From Haliclona indistincta (Eukaryota > Porifera > Demospongiae > Haplosclerida > Chalinidae): a DNA stretch of 64,000 nucleotides. Position numbers and translations under genes: made by a program. Location of the stretch: positions 1,113,887 to 1,177,886 of the forward strand of contig OZ024791.1 in assembly GCA_964017065.1 (NCBI GenBank). The letters are read 5' to 3'. Under the pieces are notes generated by a model. That model was not told the origin of the DNA and did not search any database. It saw only the letters and a program-made list of their open reading frames with translations. Shown here piece after piece: positions 23,030-34,893 of the stretch; the first letter of the stretch is position 1; each line of letters opens with the position of its first letter.

Positions 23030-23373
23030 ATCAGAGTGTCTGCAACGGAGTCATTCCTGTCTCAGAAAGGTCTCTATGATGCAGGCACTCTGAGTGAAGC
23101 AATGTCTGTGCTGTCGAGTGAGATCAGCCCTAACCAGTACCCAGTAGCTGCTAGTACTCAATACAGGAAGAACCTAGCACTAAACCTGTTCTACAAGGTA
23201 GGAGAGACAGTGACACTAAATAATGATCATGTGTATGACCCATACAGTGTGTGTCTCTACTAGACTGCTCTGAGTGTTCCAGAGGGTGATGGGTTCACAG
23301 TACACTCCTCTACCCAGTGGACCACACAGACCCAGGCTGCTGTGGCCGCCATCTTAGGTATATCACACAACAG
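23030..23373 (+). CDS. XDH: Xanthine dehydrogenase/aldehyde oxidase, two internal exons only
   Basis: Exon 23030-23197 (after CTATAG) reads ATESFLSQKGLYDAGTLSEA ending QYRKNLALNLFYK, which matches the end of the FAD-domain/linker region where XDH has a RR-SLA-FFKF pattern. Exon 23264-23373 reads EGDGFTVHSSTQWTTQTQAA then VAAILGISHNR, the start of the molybdopterin-binding domain. XDH oxidises hypoxanthine and xanthine using Mo-cofactor, FAD and two 2Fe-2S centres. Between the two exons the usual ~50 residues are missing, and nothing further downstream matches. The 2Fe-2S first exon of an XDH-type gene lies at 30378-30605, the wrong side of these exons for one gene. Partial gene, or fragments misplaced by assembly. 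Confidence 0.75.
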
Positions 23374-23499
23374 GTATGCTACTATCATGTGGCTATCATA
23401 TCGATTTATCAGCACTTTTATAGTGTAAATGTGAGTGTGTAAAGAGTTGGAGGAGCTTTTGGAGCTTAAAGTCTATAGAGTAAAGTTTCTCTTTTCTAG

Positions 23500-25131
<1,632 letters not shown>

Positions 25132-25342
25132 TAACAGGCCCACTCACTCACTCACTCACTCACTGACCCACCCAACAACTATCTTCACCTTCTCTCTGTG
25201 TTTTGTACATGATTTTATTATTATGATGTCATAATAACACCATAATCTCAGGTTAAACATAATGTACACAAATAAGACTGTTAAAGGTGCTGATGGCACC
25301 TATATAGAGAAGCCTGCACAGTAATCATACTCCAGTTCATTG

Positions 25343-28300
25343 CTATGTGTTGCTGATGCTGCTGGCTAGCTCATTCTCTCCAATTCTTTCTAAAGCTGCT
25401 CTCAGTACTGACCAAGACGGCTGACTAGCATTGTCCTGTTCTTGTAACCAAGCAGCCAGCATCTCTGTCTTGCATTGTTCCACTAATCCACGCTGATCTA
25501 CCTCGATCTTCTTCAGAGAGGGATAAAGAAGCCCTAATTTGAGACCAAGACCTTTCCAGTCAACAATGTCCTTCAGGAAATCCAATACTTGATCCAAATC
25601 AGCGATAACTGTAGAGTTAGAAATATGCATTTGCTGCACACTAGTGTAAATGTGTCACAACTCACTGAGGGTGCTAGTAGGAGCTGTATTAGTGTCAGGC
25701 TCATGTGGAAGATCATCCTCGTTTAGACCAGCCACCTCCTGTACACAAAAACAGCACACGTACCTCAATGCAGCTATGAAATCAAAGTGCTCACCAGAGG
25801 GTTCCTGCCAGCAAATAGACTAAGACCATCAATGTACTCTCTCAGATTCTTGTAAACTTGTGGCTCTGTTTGAAATTGATGGCAAAGTGTTTGTATCCTG
25901 TGGAGGAGGGAGGCGGGCACTTCTTCATTATCTTTGTCGGGGTTAAGTAGTTGACAGATGAAGGAGGATTCCAGACGGTGATAAGGTTCAAAGGGAAGAG
26001 ATTGTAAAGGAAGACAGCCACTGCTATCTTTATAACTAGGAACCACCTTCTTGTGCGGAAGGAGCATTGCTCGAGCCACGTGACAGATATTGAATAAATC
26101 AGAATCAGGCAGGTTACTATCCATGGGGTACTGGCGGACAAGATCAGGAGAAATAAGAAACTCACGAACACTGAGAATATTGCAATATTCGTGTTGAAGG
26201 CTGCGTATCAGTGAAATGAGAGAACTGCGAAGTTTAGCATGCTCAGTTTGACTAGTGTGATCAGATTCATCACATGACATAGCCACTACTACCTGCTGGT
26301 TCTTGTCAAGCACTTCTATCACAGTTATGATATTGTCATAATTTCTCCAGAAGATGCCATTCCTCCATAACTTACACATGCGATGAAGATCTTGACCTGC
26401 TAGAGGAAACTTGTACGCCACTGAGAGGAGAAGGACGTGAAGAAAACGTGTACTAAAAAACTCATTCGGATTGATACACTTGAGACACCAACCAAACTGA
26501 AGTGCTCCCTGTGGAACAAGGTTCTTAGGTCGTTCTAACTGAACTAGGCCGGGAAAGAAAAGAAGATCTGTTGTTAAGCAAGAAGGAGTAGTCAGGAGGT
26601 TGGTGCTCTTCAGTACTGCGTAATCGACTGATCTACAGAAATGGAGCGACTCGAGGAAACTGGCAAGCATTTTAGCATTATAGTCAGGAAATACTCGGGA
26701 TAAGCTGGAGATGGATACTATGCCAGTGTTGCTGGCAAGATCAGCTCTATGCTCCTCAAAATGATCAGGAGCAAACAGTGTTCCATTGACTTCAGTTAGC
26801 AAACCTTCTGTCTTCGCAATTACCCAAGACACAGACTGAGGATCATGTATAAAGAGGATGAGTCCTTTATCACTGAGTGTAGTAAGGGTCTCTGTGAGAT
26901 CATATATGTCAGTAGGAAGAGAGGAATCATCTTCTACCATGATTTTAGTAATAAGATCGTCCAGCGTACAGCCAACAGCATCTAGCTTTGTTTGCAGGAA
27001 GGCATAGACAACATGGTTATAGTAGCTAATGATCGGTTGACTTTCAGCTATGGAGCTTTGGCTATCGGTTAGCACAGAGATCAAATATTCATTATCAGGT
27101 CTACGACAATCCATAGCAACACAGTCTACGTATTCTTGGCGCTTTATCCTCCTGGTAGCTATCGTCTGGAGTATTAACTTTTTCCCCTCTACTGATGAGG
27201 CGACCCGGTCAGCATGGCTTCCAACGATGAGTACATGTGATTTTCCCTCTATTGAGCTGCAGGCGTTATCAATAAAACTTATCCAGTAGTTGAGTGACTG
27301 AGAGATACTCTCATTGCTTTTACTCAGGTCAATCAAACAGAGAAACATGGCTGGTGATTTTCGCATTACTTGCTCTAGTACAGCAGCGTGACTTGAGTAG
27401 TATTCTTGCTGACCGGCAAAATCATAAATAATGAAGTTTCCTATCTTCTCACTCTGGATGCGGTGCTGAACTATTCCTGCTGTCAACTGTTCAACATCTG
27501 CCACATACTCTACAGGTACATTGGTTGTACTATCAGCTAGGTGAACGAGGCAATTAGCCGTGGTAGTTTTCCCTGCACCACTGTCTCCTGTGAGGATCAA
27601 CTTGGTGAATGTGTGTACTGGAAAGTCTACTCTACACTTCTCAAATGATTCAAATAGTTTGATAATATCGTACTTCCCACTAGCATAGTACAAGGGAGTG
27701 TGACCATATTGGTTCTCAACCAGTGGATTTACTTGGCCAATTGATAGAAGAAATTTCACAGTAAGGGCATGGTTATTTTCACAAGCATAATGAAGTGGTG
27801 TTTGGCCAATATAGTCAATACACGATGGGTCACAGTGACAGTCATTGATAAGGTACCTGGCAATTTTAATGTAGCCGTTTGAACAAGCTAAGTGAAGTGG
27901 TGTCTTTCTAAAAGCATCACAACATGCTGGATTACAATGTGCCACCTCGATCAAATACTGTGTGATATTAAGGTGACCACACCTACAAGCATGGTGAAGC
28001 AGCGTTCTCCCCGTAGTAGTAGTATACGATGTTGGGTCACATTGTAGTTCACCAATTAGATACTGTGCAATATTAAGATGACCATTCTGGCAAGCAAGAT
28101 GTAGTAGTGTATCATCATCATAAAAACCACTATGCTCATGCCTACATGGGGAAGTACATGTCATTTCAAAAACTTTTCCTGTGATTTTGAGGCAAGCATT
28201 CTCATAGGCGACAGTTGGGGGTGGTACCGTGTAGTGACGACACTCATAGATGTGTGATGGGTTATGACGTAGCTCATCAATAAAGTATTTGGTAATATCA

Positions 28301-28701
28301 AGGTGACCCATTTGACAAGCATAGTGAAGCGGTGTCCTTCTATAGAAGTTTAGCTCCAATGGGTCCAACCACTGTAAGTATTTCACTACCTCAAGGTGTC
28401 CTTGATAAGCGGAATAGTGCAGCGGAGTGTGATTTTTCTCATCCTTAACGAAGACAGTGCAGCTGTGCACTTCGACAAGCGCGGTAACAATATCTTTCCA
28501 TCCATGATAAGCAGCCAGGTGCAGCAGAGAAACCGCTCCCACCCAAAAGTAAGCAAACTGAAATGTTGTGATCATGGTAGCTGGTCTTGGTAAACTAGGA
28601 AGCAGCCGCTCCGCCATGTCCTTGTCTCCGTTTTTAAAAGCCTCTACAATATCATCATATTCTTCATTAGCTGGTGGTACTAGTGATCTCTGGACCGCCA
28701 T
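25343..28701 (-). CDS. Ankyrin - ROC GTPase - COR - Death domain protein
   Basis: Three exons (28701-25795, 25738-25666, 25608-25343) join in frame to 1081 residues. About seven ankyrin repeats (residues 55-365, with TPLHYAC/TPLHLAC signatures) are followed by a Ras-of-complex-proteins GTPase: P-loop GDSGAGKTT near residue 370, switch II DFAGQQEYY near 427, and GSHADR (N/TKxD-like) near 495. A COR region follows to about 940. The last exon encodes a six-helix Death domain (about 1000-1075, LKLGLLYPSLKKIE...). The order matches the C-terminal half of death-associated protein kinase (DAPK1) without its kinase. Such ROCO proteins are GTP-regulated scaffolds; the Death domain suggests an apoptosis or immune signalling role. 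Convergent with WDR5, 211 bases apart; an AATAAA lies on the minus strand at 25213-25218. Confidence 0.93.
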
Positions 28702-28901
28702 TGTTTACTGCGAAAAAACAAATTATAGTCATGTGATTAGGTGGGCGGCAACTTAACTGCTGCTCAAACCACACCTTGCAAAATCAGATCATTAATTTTT
28801 TATGAATAATTATGTACAGTGAGTTATGATACTTTACATTATTGCTATACACTATCAGTTGCATGTGACTTTCTCAGATGGCATTGACTGATTTCGAGCA
28901 G
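28702..28901. other. 5' flank of the ankyrin-ROC gene
   Basis: About 200 bases of promoter-proximal sequence up to the TIR element; no motif I can name. Confidence 0.3.
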
Positions 28902-28903
28902 TA

Positions 28904-29730
28904 GAGTAACACGGGGCTATTTCGTGACGGGGCTATTTCGTGACACATACAAATCAATTGAGGAAGCCAAACTTACTTACGGAATAGCCCCGCTTGACTA
29001 CCTTCGCTCTTTCCATCGTAACATTCGATAGCAACGATTGTGAATGTCGAGCCTGGTACTGCTAACATGAGAATAGATTCCTCTATACACTGGTACCAGA
29101 CTCGTTGACCAATAGAAAGCGCTTGAGAGAAAAATAAGCGGGGAAAAAACAATAATCGTTAACAAAACGCTGAGATTTGCGGTTGTTTTTTGCTGTTTTT
29201 GTGCGCTTTTTATCTTTTTTTTTGCCAGTTTTGTTGCAGACAAGGTAAGTGTTCACTCATTTAAATAGTATGGTAACAAAAAATAAGTCAAATCAAGAAC
29301 AGAAAGCTCTGAGGTGCAGTATGGTACGTGCAGATGAAAGTCTCATACTGTAACTCTTCCACCGTCCAGCCAATATAACAACAGCATTCTGATATCTGCG
29401 AGGCAGAATTAAGAGTATAACAATCAACAGTACTAGTGATCTGCATCATGCATGCGTGCACTTACAGCTTTATCCATGATGCAATCCGTCTCGAAATAGC
29501 CCCGGTGGTGTCGAAATAGCCCCAAGACGGTCGAGTGAAAAAACGGCTTGCTGTCCAATATTCTTACACTGTATCAGCATAAATTTATATGTGAGCAGTT
29601 CGAATAAGACTGCTAATTCTGTAGGTGCAAGTAAACTTTGGATCCTGGGTACGCGAAAAGAGTTAGCAGTCAAGTAAAGTCGAACGAACGCTCTAACGCC
29701 AAAACGTCACGAAATAGCCCCGGGTTACTC
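28904..29730. mobile_element. 0.83-kb non-autonomous TIR element
   Basis: Terminal inverted repeats 28904-28928 and 29706-29730 (GAGTAAC then GGGGCTATTTCGTGAC; one mismatch) are flanked by TA on both sides (28902-28903, 29731-29732). The core CGAAATAGCCCC is repeated subterminally: a second direct copy at 28929-28944, a variant near 28980, and two copies at 29491-29523. Such iterated sites are typical transposase-binding sites. No transposase coding; a mariner-like or other TA-targeting family is possible. Confidence 0.85.
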
Positions 29731-29732
29731 TA

Positions 29733-30199
29733 AGTTATTGAATTCATCAAACACTGACTCAGTATACAAATGTAGTCTCCTGTGAGCGGGTTAGTCCTGG
29801 CATTGCTGTAGTGGTCTAGTGCCTGTTGAGTAACTGGTAAACCATCAGAGAGTACTCGGAGTACTTTATGCTGCTGTAGAGCGGTAAGAAACTGAGGCAA
29901 GGGTTGACCAGTGGAGTCACATCAAGCAGATCATGATGAGAGGCAACGAAGTCAGCTGCAGCATCCAGGGCCCTCATGCGCTGCCAATGAGGAGGGTACA
30001 CGGTATCATCAGAACCCTTGGGTACTCCGTAACTTGAAGGAGAGAGGTCGTGCTTGATAAGTCGTGTGTCAGAGACCACAGCACCGATAGCTTGAAAGTC
30101 ATTCGCCAGCTGTCGTCTCATCCTCTTCGATTTAAAAGACGAATCTCCTGGAACTGCAGACCACCATTTCCGTAAAGATCTCCTCCTTATAGTTGCCAT
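29733..30199 (-). CDS. Unrecognised gene, 5' part, with a one-base frame break
   Basis: From the Met at 30199 the frame reads MATIRRRSLRKWWSAVPGDS... to DLLDV at about 29915. The original frame then continues with unlikely composition, whereas the next frame over continues sensibly (DSTGQPLPQFLTALQQHKVL, then LRVLSDGLPVTQQALDHYSN and NPLTGDYIC) to about 29762, where a GTATAC donor is possible. A one-base frameshift near 29920 joins them. The 0.83-kb TIR element then follows, probably inside an intron. I do not recognise the protein; it is basic at the N-terminus and helical. Head-to-head with the XDH-type exon at 30378. Frameshift may be a sequencing error. Confidence 0.45.
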
Positions 30200-30377
30200 T
30201 TAACGAAAACATGAGTGACTATCACCAGCAGTAGCAAGCCATAGACAACTGAGAAGACGACGGCACCGAGACGGCACCAAACAACTCTATCGCCATTTTT
30301 TATTTGTCCGGGTAGGCGTTAACTAGGCGGAGCTAAAAGATCCATAATATAATATATCCTCGCTCGCTTGAGCAAAC
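30200..30377. promoter_or_regulatory. Bidirectional promoter region
   Basis: Only 178 bases separate two divergent start codons. No TATA box is evident for either direction apart from a TATAATATA stretch at about 30345-30355 upstream of the plus-strand start. Confidence 0.4.
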
Positions 30378-30605
30378 ATGAGCAGTGTGAACCACGTGAA
30401 CGAGGTATCCTTCACTCTCAATGGAGTCCCGGTTGTTGTTGAAGGAGCCAGTCCACTCGTCACGCTTCAGGAGTGGTTTTACTCGCAGCCAGGGCTCAGG
30501 GGCACCAAGAGGATGTGCTCTGAGGGAGGCTGTGGCTGTTGTGTTGTGACTGCTGTCAGGACCGACCCTTTGACAGGGAAACAAGCGCCGTTTGCTATAA
30601 ATTCT
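30378..30605 (+). CDS. XDH: XDH-type first exon: N-terminal 2Fe-2S domain
   Basis: Met-initiated exon: VNEVSFTLNGVPVVVEGASP, LVTLQEWFYSQPGLRGTKRM, then CSEGGCGCCVV. The GTK-x-x-C-x-E-G-G-C-G-x-C pattern is the plant-type ferredoxin cluster ligand set of xanthine dehydrogenase and aldehyde oxidase. It ends KQAPFAINS at a GTGAGA donor (30606); the expected next exon (C-L-x-P, second cluster domain) is not found in the 500 bases that follow before the 1.24-kb mobile element. Either the gene continues in sequence displaced elsewhere or this is a fragment. The two XDH exons at 23030-23373 are upstream on the same strand, inconsistent with one intact gene. Confidence 0.8.
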
Positions 30606-31104
30606 GTGAGAGCATACACCACATAATACTCGTAAAATAAAGGAAAGACTCATAGCACTAAACATACTTGCAACGTACACCTGTTGCTGCTGCTGTCCTA
30701 AATGTTTTTTGACTTCTTTCACAGTTAGTCTGGATACCTGCCCCTTTCGCATTAACAGGAAAGGGTCTGGTTGCTTCAGCATACAGTACCCGTACTACAG
30801 CGCAGGGATTCTTGAGGTCCAATCAGATTGCAGAAACGCACGGCAGAATCAATAAATAATGAATATTCATAAGCTACGAACGTTCGCTATTTCGCGTGGG
30901 ACTGTCACTGCCACGGATAACACGGACGTAGTATACGACCTTTGTATACTTTACACGCCTTCTGCACACATGGTGCGACATGGCAGCAGCAGACTCATCA
31001 TTAATGTAAAGAATTTTACATAGGAAAGTACAAGAAAGGAACACTTCAACAAAAGAATAAATAGGAAACAGCTTATTATTATAATTATAGCCATAAATTT
31101 TTAA
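30606..31104. other. Intron or intergenic
   Basis: No further XDH exon seen. On the minus strand, 30782 down to about 30680 reads MLKQPDPFLLMRKGQVSRLT then VKEVKKHLG and a Gln run, which could be a small exon, but support is weak. Confidence 0.3.
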
Positions 31105-31108
31105 TTAT

Positions 31109-32349
31109 GCCACGCGGTAGTCGTGGCATATTTAGGGTTGGGCGGAATACAAGATGGCGGCTACACTTAGGCTAAACGCAATAATTCACGTATATCTTGG
31201 CTGTTGACGACATCAGAGGTATTTTAACTACGTAGGGGCTATCCTAAGAGGTAAGCGCTTACAATGAGTCTACTATTAAAGACTATAAGGCCAGTTGGTA
31301 CGGGCATGAAAAGATGGCGTCTGGCCTGGAGGCACTAAGTACGGCACTGCCATATCTTCGCCGTACGGGCGTTTCAAGCTAATCTAACGTTCTGAAGCTC
31401 CTTGCGCGATTTGTGCGATTACAAAGAGACCTTCAGAAGCACAAGAAACCAGGTCTAAGGTGGTAAACCAGAGTTCACGTGGTCACCCGTTTGTTCATCT
31501 TCTTTCTTCTTATTCTTCTTCTTCTTATTCTTCTTCAGAGAGCCTAGCGCCGTGGCTAGTGAACTATTCGAGACAAAACCTACACAGAAACTACACTAGT
31601 CGTTGTGAGCAGTGCACCTGATATCTATTTAAGCCTAAAACACTAGCAGAAGCGAGTATTTCCAGGAAAACAGCGATTTTTGATCCATAACAGACTCCAT
31701 TCCATCATTCTTTTTGAACTCCGTTACTAGGTTACGCCTACTCGCGCACGCCCGTGTATGTAATTATTCTAATACAAGCGCACCTTAGTACAAATTGCGA
31801 GTGCCGCGCGGTGCTGCCACTAGCAGTGTTCACAGCAGACAACGAGCAAATCATCACTGTTACACTGGATTTGTCTGTTCAGGCTTGTAAGAATGCTAGC
31901 TTAAGCTTGGCTAATGTTGCAGGGTACGTGTTGAATGTATGCAGTGCAGAGTCGATCGCCATATGAGTGCATGCAGCCAGCTGAAATAGTTCAAGAGGCT
32001 CGATCTTTACACTGTATTAGCATAAGTGCCAACTAAGTTATTAATAAAAAACGAAAAGAAACAAGTAATAAAAACATTTTAACCAAAATGCAAGAGATTT
32101 AGGGTTGGTACATTTATCGAAAAAGTATGGAAACAAGATTTTGAAATGAAAAGGATTGTAACAATAGCAGTGTAATACTACCTCCCTAAATTAACTACTT
32201 TCGATAGTTGTTGTTAATTTAATAGGGAGGTAGCATTACACTGCTATTGTTACAATCCTTTTCATTTCAAAATCTTGTTTCCATACTTTTTTGATAAATG
32301 TACCAACCCTAAATCTCTTGCATTTTGGTTAAAATGTTTTTATTACTTG
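31109..32349 (+). mobile_element. TTAT-inserted 1.24-kb element, copy A (hairpin 5' end, palindromic 3' end)
   Basis: Flanked by TTAT on both sides (31105-31108, 32350-32353). The 5' end is a hairpin (GCCACG pairing with CGTGGC, GGTA loop). A YY1-like AAGATGGCGGC follows at about 31151. The last ~290 bases (about 32059-32349) form a near-perfect palindrome with arms of ~130 bases, its outer end ACTTG abutting the target duplication. The same 1.24-kb unit recurs at 42149-43387, and 5' ends of relatives occur at 38512 and (reversed) 60331. A CTT-rich microsatellite sits at about 31498-31535. No long open frame; the mechanism is unclear (ends are not inverted copies of each other). Confidence 0.85.
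32059..32349. repeat. Large terminal palindrome of copy A
   Basis: Arms start ACAAGTAATAAAAACATTTT and end in its complement, with a loop around 32195-32220. A few mismatches only. The same palindrome in copy B (about 43096-43387) has different substitutions that are shared by both of its arms (for example GCAATG versus GTAATA), indicating arm-to-arm correction. Confidence 0.85.
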
Positions 32350-32460
32350 TTATTATTAATAACAACACTTATAATAATTATTATAGTTCTTCTCCATTTA
32401 CAAAGTGGTCGTCACACTGTCTGTAGCTGAATACACTCCTTTGCTTCCACATTCATGGTC

Positions 32461-32646
32461 TTAAGGTCTTGATATACTGACAATCTGTTTCGTCACTTCT
32501 TCCATCACCAAGTCTCCTTCCTCTATCTGGCTATTTGGCTGAACATTTTCCTTGTTAGCCTGCTGTAGGGAACACTCGTCATTTTTACATCTACCAAACT
32601 TGCTCCTAACACTCTTTTGCTTCTTTTTCGGTCGTCCGGTAGGCAT
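32461..32646 (-). CDS. Possible exon of an unrecognised protein
   Basis: A 61-codon Met-initiated frame (MPTGRPKKKQKSVRSKFGRC onward) with a basic AT-hook-like GRPKKK start and an acidic end. No other exons are identified nearby; it may be a transposon-derived remnant. Confidence 0.25.
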   Translation of the reverse strand: MPTGRPKKKQKSVRSKFGRCKNDECSLQQANKENVQPNSQIEEGDLVMEEVTKQIVSISRP

Positions 32647-33578
32647 CTACAATACAAAAATTCACAATTATCACTATTCTTAAATGCATATTAAAATGCT
32701 TGTAGGTGACTATTATAGAAAGGTTAGTAGTTTACCCGACAGAACAGACCATGGACTACTATAATGCTCATACAAATCATCAACTGTATTGAAACTTTTA
32801 GAAATAATCTCACACAAAGAAGTAGACTAAAAAACAATAAAAATCGTTTCTATACCAAATGCTGCTTATTATGAGTTCACATAAAGTAGTTTACCCAGTG
32901 GTCGAATGTCTATGGTATTGTAAAACGATTAGCTAACACCAGTCTGGTGCCCCAGTAAGCCAGTAATCTCACACAAAGCCTTTGGCCGCCATGTTAACGG
33001 CATTGCAGACGGCATAGCACGTGTTCAGTCTTGATAGTGTATCAGTGCACAATAAAAAGCTGTATACAAGTGTTGTACCTTCGTTTTGTGCTGTTCAGTT
33101 GGCCTTTAGTCGCGCCAGATAACACGCCACAGCAGAATATCTCTCCTTGCTCGCTCCAACTCCTCTCTTTCTTATCCGTGGCAGTGACTGTGACAGCAAT
33201 TCCCGTTTATTTTCCCGTATACGCATATCCAAAACAATTCGCGTGGGCGGCGATTTTAGTTTACCACTTTAGAAACGTCTGCCAGCTTCGCCAAAAGTGT
33301 TTCCATGCTCAGAACAATCGTCTGATCAATCCTAGATGTCTGGCATCTCGAGAAACGCTAAAACAGCGAAGATCTGCGACGGCTCCATCTTGATTTTTCG
33401 TCGTCAAGCAAGCAGTCCCGGCCACTTTCATAGACTTCCTACAAGCGCTTACACTTCAGATTCACTTAGAGAGAGTTAAAATGCAGCAGAAATGTATAAC
33501 AATGGTACTTCTGATACTGAACTAATGCTCCGGACTATTCTAACTTCATAATTATAATTATGCACCTATGTTGGTGTG
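32647..33578. other. Repeat-rich non-coding stretch
   Basis: No gene seen. A 120-codon plus-strand frame at 33031-33393 lacks recognisable features. Text such as TTATCCGTGGCAGTGAC (about 33172) appears inverted near 30905-30925, hinting at remnants of another inverted-repeat element. Confidence 0.3.
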
Positions 33579-33585
33579 TGTTCTC

Positions 33586-33648
<63 letters not shown>
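33579..33648 (+). repeat. AAT trinucleotide microsatellite
   Basis: About 23 uninterrupted AAT/ATA units. Confidence 0.97.
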
Positions 33649-33649
<1 letters not shown>

Positions 33650-33935
33650 GAGATATGTGCGAAACTCATTTTCACACATGAGTAGCCGCCATCTTCGTTC
33701 GAGGTCATACTTGTAAAGCGGTTTTATTACTCCTTGCAACAGCCACAAAAGCGCAAAGCGTGATCCGTGCCTTATTTGGAAGGCTTATTACATTGCGTGA
33801 TTCAGATTGACCACACAGCGAGCACAACACAGCGAGCGCGCTAGTCAGTAGTGAGAACTCTGGTAAGAGTGTTGCATTGTAGACTAGGTAAAACTTTAGG
33901 CGTGGAAATCAATAAATAGTCTATGAATTAATTAA
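33649..33935. other. Non-coding, contains an inverted YY1-like motif
   Basis: GTAGCCGCCATCTTC at about 33682-33696 is the reverse complement of the motif near the 5' end of the 1.24-kb element, but I see no flanking hairpin, so membership is unproven. Confidence 0.35.
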
Positions 33936-34893
33936 ACGTGCTCGCGAAGGGGGGGGAATGGCCTCCTGTAAAATCCGGAATTGCGGAATTCCGCCCGGAA
34001 TTCCGGATGTCAAAATTTGTATGATAACGGAGAAAAATTGAGGGAGAAACGACGCTCGCTCTGACTCGCCCAGCGTGGAGCACTGTAGCACGCGAAGAGA
34101 AAAGGTCGAGGTACAACGATAGCCGGTCCTGGCATGGAGTAGTAATCCGCGCAGACTCAGTTCCGTTCGTGCTACAAAAATGGCTCGGTGTCAAGGAAAG
34201 ACTGTGAGCTGGCTAACTCGGCTACGTAGCTGTACTGAGGCAACACTATACGAACTCCCTGCGTTGTAGTGTGGCATTGTACAGTGGGCAAGACTAGCCT
34301 AGTTAGCTGACGGCTGCAGAAAACCAATATATATAGAAGCTCACTAGGCTGCCTCGGCATCGCCGGAGCGAGGCTACACTGAACACTCAGTAGTCAAGAA
34401 AATTTACTAGCTGGCTCGGAGCTGGCTTGTTTATATCAGCAAATCAGAGTTGTGAGTTAGAAGCGTTCGCTAGCTCGAAATCCACACGATAGGCTAGTCT
34501 CGCTGGAAGGTCTGGCCAACGAGAGGCTAGTTAAGCGAGCGCGGGACGTGAACCTCTGCCCGTGTCCGACGGCACTACGGTGTTGCCTTCGCTATTCTTC
34601 AGCACTCAGACTATAGTCTTACCGCTGAGAACAGCATTGAGTATGCACGCGCGTCTTGCTGCTCCATGCCAGCACCGGCTATCATATTGGCTCGACCTTT
34701 CTCTTCGTGTACTCCACGAAGAGAACAGTACTCCACGCTGGGCGAGTCAGAGCGAGTGTTGTTTTTTCTCAAATTTTCTCCGTTATCACACAAAATTTGA
34801 CATCCGGAATTCCGGCCGGAATTCCGCAATTCCGGATTTTACAGGAGGCCGGGGGGAATTGGCCCCCGATTCCCTCCCCTGGATCCGCCACTG
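33936..34893. mobile_element. Inverted-repeat DNA element with CAGTGGCGGATCCAG-type end
   Basis: About 220 bases at 33960-34180 reappear inverted at about 34640-34855 (both start GGCCTCCTGTAAAATCCGG from outside). The right end continues to CTGGATCCGCCACTG (34879-34893), i.e. CAGTGGCGGATCCAG read inwards, a terminus I recall as common in animal DNA transposons. The left end is poorly preserved. No transposase. The right end directly abuts a duplicated piece of a glycoside-hydrolase exon at 34894. Confidence 0.7.

Noticed and set aside
31109..31130. Self-cleaving ribozyme (hammerhead or HDV type) at the 5' end of the 1.24-kb element
   Set aside because: No CTGATGA...GAAA core and no nested double pseudoknot pattern is visible; only a simple hairpin.
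31109..32349. Helitron
   Set aside because: There is a TTAT duplication and no CTRR-type 3' end; Helitrons insert between A and T without duplication.
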